Shown in pieces: positions 59,145-64,000 of a stretch of DNA of 64,000 nucleotides. This DNA comes from Dryococelus australis (lineage: Eukaryota; Arthropoda; Insecta; Phasmatodea; Phasmatidae), in contig CM057000.1 of the NCBI GenBank assembly GCA_029891345.1, forward strand, positions 140,166,163 through 140,230,162. The letters are read 5' to 3'. Below the pieces are notes generated by a model. The model saw only the letters and a list, made by a program, of their open reading frames with translations, did no database searches and had not been told where the DNA came from. Numbering within the stretch: position 1 is the first letter of the stretch; the number at the start of each line of letters is the position of its first letter. Both the position numbers and the translations under genes were made by a program.

Positions 59145-59345
59145 GAGAGAAATGTTTGTTCCGGTCAAGAAAATATTTGCTTGTATAAGATTAAAAACGT
59201 ATTTTTTTTTGCCCCAACAAACTGAAAGCAAAGAAAAAATATATTTTTTCGTCTAACAAAATAGACGCTTGGAAAAAAAAAACCTCTGTGCTAGGCCAAA
59301 ATAAATTTGACTGTCGACAAAATGTTTATATTTGTTTGGTCTCTC
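59145..59345 (+). repeat. AT-rich element starting TACACTGAGAGAAATG
   Basis: It resembles the minus-strand start at 22285 and the phrases at 20965-21260 (GCCCCAACAAACTGAAAGC, then TCTAACAAAATAGACG, then GGCCAAAATAAATTTGACTG). A SINE has inserted or abuts at the right. Non-coding. Confidence 0.4.
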
Positions 59346-59346
59346 A

Positions 59347-59565
59347 ATTAAGAGCCGATGAGTGTGAAGTGAGGCGACGCTGGAGCAGCGCCGGAATGCA
59401 AGTGCGGGGGAAACGGGAGATCTCAGAGGAAACCTGCCGGCTAGCGGTGGAATCCAACCCGATGCCCACGTGTGAAAATCTGGGAGCGACACCTCCGGTG
59501 ATCGAAACCGGTGCCCCTAGATGGGAGGCATGTAGTCTAACCACTACCCCCACCGTATCCCAGAG
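59347..59565 (-). mobile_element. tRNA-SINE without tail
   Basis: On plus: AAGAGCCGATGAGTGTGAAG, then GAGCAGCGCCGGAATG, then CGGGAGATCTCAGAGGAAAC, then CTGGGAGCGACACCTCCGGT, then GATCGAAACCGG and the head end. The distal tail is absent. Confidence 0.8.
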
Positions 59566-59604
59566 GCCCCAGCCATGTCAGGGCCGTTTAAGAAGTTGTT
59601 TCTA

Positions 59605-60025
59605 GGCTGTTCACAATAAGATGAACACTTTTGAAAGCCCTGCTTAAGATCTACTTGTATACACGTTGTGTATTCTTCCGCCTTGTGTAGAATTAACATT
59701 GCCATGGGCCTCATCACTTTATTCATGCGTCGGTCAAATGAAACTGTAAAATTATTAACGAAGTAAATACTTTTAAAATCTGCTCATTTTTATACCTCGA
59801 CGCATTAAAAAACAGAAACAGAAAGAAAAATAATTTTATGTTATCAGAAATGGTTACCTATCCCTTTTTATTTGAAGTTAGTATATGGAACTACTTTCCA
59901 TCCATCGTTACCAACTTTACTGGGTGAATGTCACTCAGTTCCCGCATTAAAATATATGCATGCAGGGGCAGTGACTTATTTCTAAGGTTCATTTCTAAAG
60001 TGCTCACTTTATCGTGAACGGCCTT
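59605..60025 (+). mobile_element. Family A MITE, complete 421-bp copy
   Basis: GGCTGTTCACAATAAGATGA at the left and CACTTTATCGTGAACGGCCT at the right, each next to TA. The interior matches 18549-18978 throughout (TTAAGATCTACTTGTATACA, then TTCATGCGTCGGTCAAATGA, then CCATCCATCGTTACCAACTT). Confidence 0.85.
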
Positions 60026-60150
60026 TAACTCATTTGGAGACCATCGACGCTAGTTCTGCGGACGTCCTATAATGTGCACTAGCCAGTCTACACCCGATCA
60101 CATTGCGTGTGATGAGTGCTGCTTGCCTGCCTGGTCTGGTCACCTAATAG

Positions 60151-60376
60151 TGAGCGAGAGAAGAGATTTGGGCGGCTCTTAAACCACGAGGTCTTGAGAG
60201 CCGATAAGGGCATGGAGCGGCGGCGGAATGAAAGGGCAGGGAAAACCCACCGACCAACGGCATCGTCCGGCACGATTCCCACATGAGGAAATCCGGAGTG
60301 ACCCGGCCGGGGATTGAACCTGTAACGACTTGGTGGGAGGCGAGCAGGCTAACCTCTCAGCCACCGTGGTGGCCCC
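60151..60376 (-). mobile_element. tRNA-SINE with 14-bp target duplication
   Basis: TGGTCACCTAATAG at 60137-60150 and TGGTCACCAAATAG at 60377-60390 flank it, one mismatch apart. On minus it reads GGGGCCACCACGGTGGCTGA, then GAGAGGTTAGCC, then GGTTCAATCCCCGGCC, then CGTTGGTCGGTGGGTTTTCC, then a body shortened by about 20-30 bp relative to the copy at 38737. Confidence 0.9.
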
Positions 60377-60798
60377 TGGTCACCAAATAGATTCCAACGT
60401 GGCGCATTAAAAAATTTGGGTTTAAAATGCGATAACACAAGACAACATACATTAGCTAAAAAATTAAGCTTTGGCATCACGAAATTATATGCAGCAATAA
60501 GGATGAAAGCCTTATTTATTCTACGGCGTAATTCGATGGCAGCTATGGGTTTTGGTGTGGCTGCATATATTCGTTCAACTGCACATTATCCTAAATGCCA
60601 CTGCTGAATTTCAAAAACCTTTATGTAATATTAAAAATGAATTTGTGTTTCAGTTCCTCGTTCAAGAATGCTTACGAACCCTAGGAAGTATTTTCTTTTC
60701 AACCACATGTTAAATACATGTTTCCGAATTATTTCTTCGTGAGAAATATGCAGGTGGAGTTTGTCGAGGTTATTCAAGACTAATTCTGCAAGTATTTA

Positions 60799-61051
60799 GG
60801 AGCTGCGGTGGTTGAGCGGTTAGACTGCTTGCCTTCGATAATGGCGAACTGGGTTCCTTCCCCGGCTGGCTCACTCCCGTATTATCGCCAATGGGGATCG
60901 TGCTGGAAGATGCCGCTGGTCAACGGGTTTTCTCGGGTATATTCCGTTACTCCGCTCTTACATTCCGGCGCTGCTCCATTCTCACCTCATTTCGCCCTCA
61001 TCCGCCCTCAAGACCTCGTGTTTGAAAGCAGTCAAAATATTTCAACTCAAC
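60799..61051 (+). mobile_element. tRNA-SINE, diverged
   Basis: GGAGCTGCGGTGGTTGAGCG, then GGTTAGACTGC, then CTGGGTTCCTTCCCCGGCTG, then CGCTGGTCAACGGGTTTTCT, then CATTCCGGCGCTGCTCCATT, then TTTCAACTCAAC tail. The head and B box carry substitutions. No clear target duplication was found. Confidence 0.8.
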
Positions 61052-61059
61052 AATACATA

Positions 61060-62830
61060 CGTAAAGTTCATAGAGTTTAAAATCGATTTTTAAATCGTCA
61101 TTAAAAATTCGAATATAATAATGTAAGTATTTAATATATTTCTAAGGGAAGTGGTTTATTTACATGTTCCTAGAATATCGTAGTCTTCATTGTATGCGAT
61201 TTATTTTATTTAAAGCAATGTTATATATAGGTGTTTCATTTGTTAATAAGAATACACTCATGAGCGTCCTTTATTTTTCACGTTATGATTTTTTTTGTCA
61301 TTTCTTATATTTTGGCAATAGAATTTTATCAAGTGCTTGGCTGATTGTACCAAAACTAAAAGCGCCACACAGAAAAACAAAGATACAGGGTGCGTCCGCC
61401 TGACACGTGACTGATTATCGGGAAAATGGTTCCTTGACTTTGACTTTAAGTTTTAACTTTTCGAAATCGTATAATTGTGCTGGACTTTAACTTTGTTAGT
61501 TCCATTGTGAATTGTCCCATAAGAAACTGCATATAGATAAGCAAACGTGAAGCCAAATGCAAATTATTTCGCTTAAGTAAAGGCCTTAGGGTTTTTTTTT
61601 CCCCCAAAATAGCAGAATGCACAACTTGTACTTAGAGCAAACTGCTATGCTTGCTTGCGTGATTTGCAAAAAAATTGTGAAATTGATGACATCTGAAATG
61701 TTTAGTGTTAAGATATAATCCAGCGTGAAGGTGATATAGCAAAACAAAATCGCGATCATGAGGAAGGGTGGAGGAAGGGCAGGGAGCAACGAATGAAAAT
61801 AAATGACAGGTGAGGGAGAAATAACGTTTGAAATAAAAACTATGAAGGTAAACAAAGAATAAGAAATTTAAAGCGTGTACTGTTACAATATAATATATTT
61901 CGCTTAATTAATTAACCTTGTTATACTAATAACATATACATCGGTTCAAAGTAAATGTTATTACACTCCAATGCACTGTAATTAAAATGATCGCATGTTA
62001 TTACTACAAAAAGTGATGATGATCTGAACGGATGTATTTCTCTCCACATTAGAATATATTTTAATGCTAAAAAAAAATAATTTATTAATGGGGAGCCCTG
62101 AAATTACCTTTGACCTACGCACACTTTTGTTTAAATGAAAATATAGAAAAAAAAAACAGTTTCATAAAAACTAGTACTAGAGATTCATGCATATGTAAAA
62201 TATAGTAAATAATATGAAACTAATGTGAAAGTAGTAATAAATACAATTATAAAATAGCTCATACATGATTACCGCACTTGTTTAGCCTACAGTTACAAAA
62301 TTATTATCCTATTCATACGATATTAACGTTTTTCATGCCAGCACTGCTTTCGCCCGTGTCTTTGTCTGCGTGGAATTCGTTTTTTCGTTACAATATTTTT
62401 TTTTAGATAGTAACTATGAATTTAAAATAAAATGCGTGTTATGAAATAGAAAGTGGAATTAATCGCAGGTCCAAAAATAAGAGAATTGTGGCTGTTAAGT
62501 TTGGAGGTGTTATTAGTAATCGGCTGGGTCAACATTTAAGTTAGGCTTTTTACAATACTTCTTTGTAAACTGTGTTCAGTGCGATTTCAGAGGGTGGCAC
62601 CATAACAACCTGCAGGCTGAGGGGTGAGCTAACACGCGAGCACGTCACCTTAAATGGAATGTGGTGGAAATAGTCCTGCCTCAAGTCAGCTCCTGCGAAC
62701 TTGAGAATTTGCCTCTGCGACTTATTTTGTCATCAGGAAACACACTTTGTGGACAAACTTTAGTGTCATGAATTCAAAAGGGAGGTAATTGGGAATCAAT
62801 GTAATACGCGGCGCAAACACTATTTCTCCC
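61060..62830. other. AT-rich stretch without a gene
   Basis: No coding, SINE or TIR signal was found. Confidence 0.55.
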
Positions 62831-62836
62831 GCTTAA

Positions 62837-63409
62837 GCCGGGTTTCACCATCGTGGTTCAAAACTCGATCCGAGATCGAATCTAAGATCAACACAGAAAA
62901 CTGTTGCACCATTCGAGTTCAGAGCTGGACTGGAGATCGAGGTGAAGTTCATTTCGGACTCCCGAAATTGGCGGTTCGAAATCTCGATCCGAGATCAGAA
63001 GCTATCGTCGACAAATGTAGTTTGAAAATGCGCCAACAGATAGAACTACGTTCTATTGTTTTCTCCTGAAATTAAAATAACATTATACGCACTTTAATAT
63101 TATTCAGTAAAATTCGTACAACAATAATTAATTTAAAACAGATAAAACATCGCACATCTAGTTTTATCTATAGTGAAATATACGTCTACCTCCATGACGT
63201 CATATATTACAAACCAATAGCAAAATTTGGCTCATACTTAATCTCGACCTCTCACTTTGGAATCAAAATCGACGAATCGGAGATCCAGAATCATGATGAG
63301 ACTTCGTTGGTTCAACACTTTTACATTGGAACCAAGATCAAAATGGATCCTGGTTTCGGAACTGGGATCATTCGATCTCGGATGGGGGAAGATGTTGGTG
63401 CAACCGGGC
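62837..63409. mobile_element. 573-bp MITE with GATC-rich subterminal repeats
   Basis: Left GCCGGGTTTCACCATCGTGG and right (reverse complement) GCCCGGTTGCACCAACATCT, both leading to ATCCGAGATCGAAT, form imperfect inverted repeats. GATCCGAGATC and GGATC/GATCC motifs recur several times in both subterminal regions. The AT-rich core has no frame. The ends resemble the 372-bp MITE at 19691-20062. TTAA lies at the left and ATTA at the right; the target duplication is unresolved. Confidence 0.75.
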
Positions 63410-63687
63410 ATTAGTCGGCCAAGTTAAGACAGTGGCCTCGACTGCATTCCGATGAAGAGCTTTGACTTGCAGTACGATGGCATTATTTTCTCAGCGACAT
63501 AACGGGTGCGCCCATACGCAGTATAAGCCTGTGGTACGGAAGACCCGGTGGATTAAGTGTTCAAAAATTCCACTTGTCAATGAACTGCTTCGTCTGTATA
63601 TATCGCTGTGTCTATTGAATTGTGCGTAACTTTTCTTCTCCTTCAAATGATTTCAGCAAAATATAATTTATGACCGCAGCTTGGTCG

Positions 63688-63712
63688 TTTTTTTTTTTTT
63701 TTTTTTTTTTTT
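63688..63712. repeat. T25 run
   Basis: Twenty-five consecutive Ts. Possibly the poly-A tail of a minus-strand retro-insertion, but no body was recognised. Confidence 0.85.
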
Positions 63713-64000
63713 GGGATGTGAGGATGGCTATTTCACAATACCATTCCATAGGCTTTTCCTGGGCGCCTATGCTGGAGTTCTCATTCGTATGCAAACCAGG
63801 GATGTTAGATCATCAATGCTCTATCATGGTACAGGACATTCAAAATAATGGTACTCTGGCACAAAATGTTGGTACATTTCTAACAAATACGTAAAATCAT
63901 TTTTTTTTCATTACCCAACAGTTGTTCGAATGTTACGCTAATAAAATCAAATGCAAATGAAATATTAGAATTTAAATTATAATTGAAAAATACGTGGCTT

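Overview
This window looks like non-coding DNA from a large, repeat-rich insect genome. Three things point that way: many tRNA-derived SINEs with one shared body, short TA-flanked DNA-element families, and decayed insect-type transposases. The (CACT)n-tailed SINEs suggest a polyneopteran (cockroach, termite or stick-insect type), but that is an inference from memory of such genomes. There are no bacterial operons, rRNA genes, CRISPR arrays or complete protein-coding genes. The sequence is AT-rich, with frequent microsatellites and unusually many long G or C runs.

Layout. At 0.5-2.4 kb lies a broken transposase that resembles the Transib/RAG1 family, followed by a degenerate ~190-bp tandem repeat. 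At 3.5-4.7 kb a ~430-bp TA-flanked MITE (family A) is interrupted by a second one (family B). At 5.57 kb there is a TATA box with a hairpin downstream. At 8.7-9.0 kb, minus strand, a 60-codon open exon ends in a strong splice donor and has four 21-bp repeats directly upstream; it is the best candidate for part of a real host gene. From 9 to 44 kb the sequence is mostly a mosaic of family A/B MITEs, tRNA-SINEs, a three-copy interspersed repeat, a 372-bp MITE, tandem duplications, a decayed DDE transposase (30.6-31.0 kb) and several GC-rich islands, two of them with TATA-like motifs.

From 45.0 to 48.8 kb and again from 54.0 to 56.6 kb are two related blocks of diverged ~250-300-bp tandem units that end in the same unique sequence. 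In the first block one short stretch of a unit has expanded into a 47-copy, 32-bp minisatellite whose units carry a consensus 5' splice site. In the second block a 1,000-bp element with terminal and internal ACTGATTC palindromes and a tRNA-like pol III unit has inserted. A deleted Tc1-like element abuts the second block. The last 8 kb holds a LINE reverse-transcriptase tail, more SINEs and MITEs, and a 573-bp MITE with GATC-rich inner repeats.

No pathway can be built from this window. What it shows is successive transposition, nesting, slippage and decay. The most unusual structures are the splice-site minisatellite inside the duplicated satellite, the palindromic 1-kb insertion, and the TIR families that share ends but not interiors. 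All alignments were done by eye; no database search was run.
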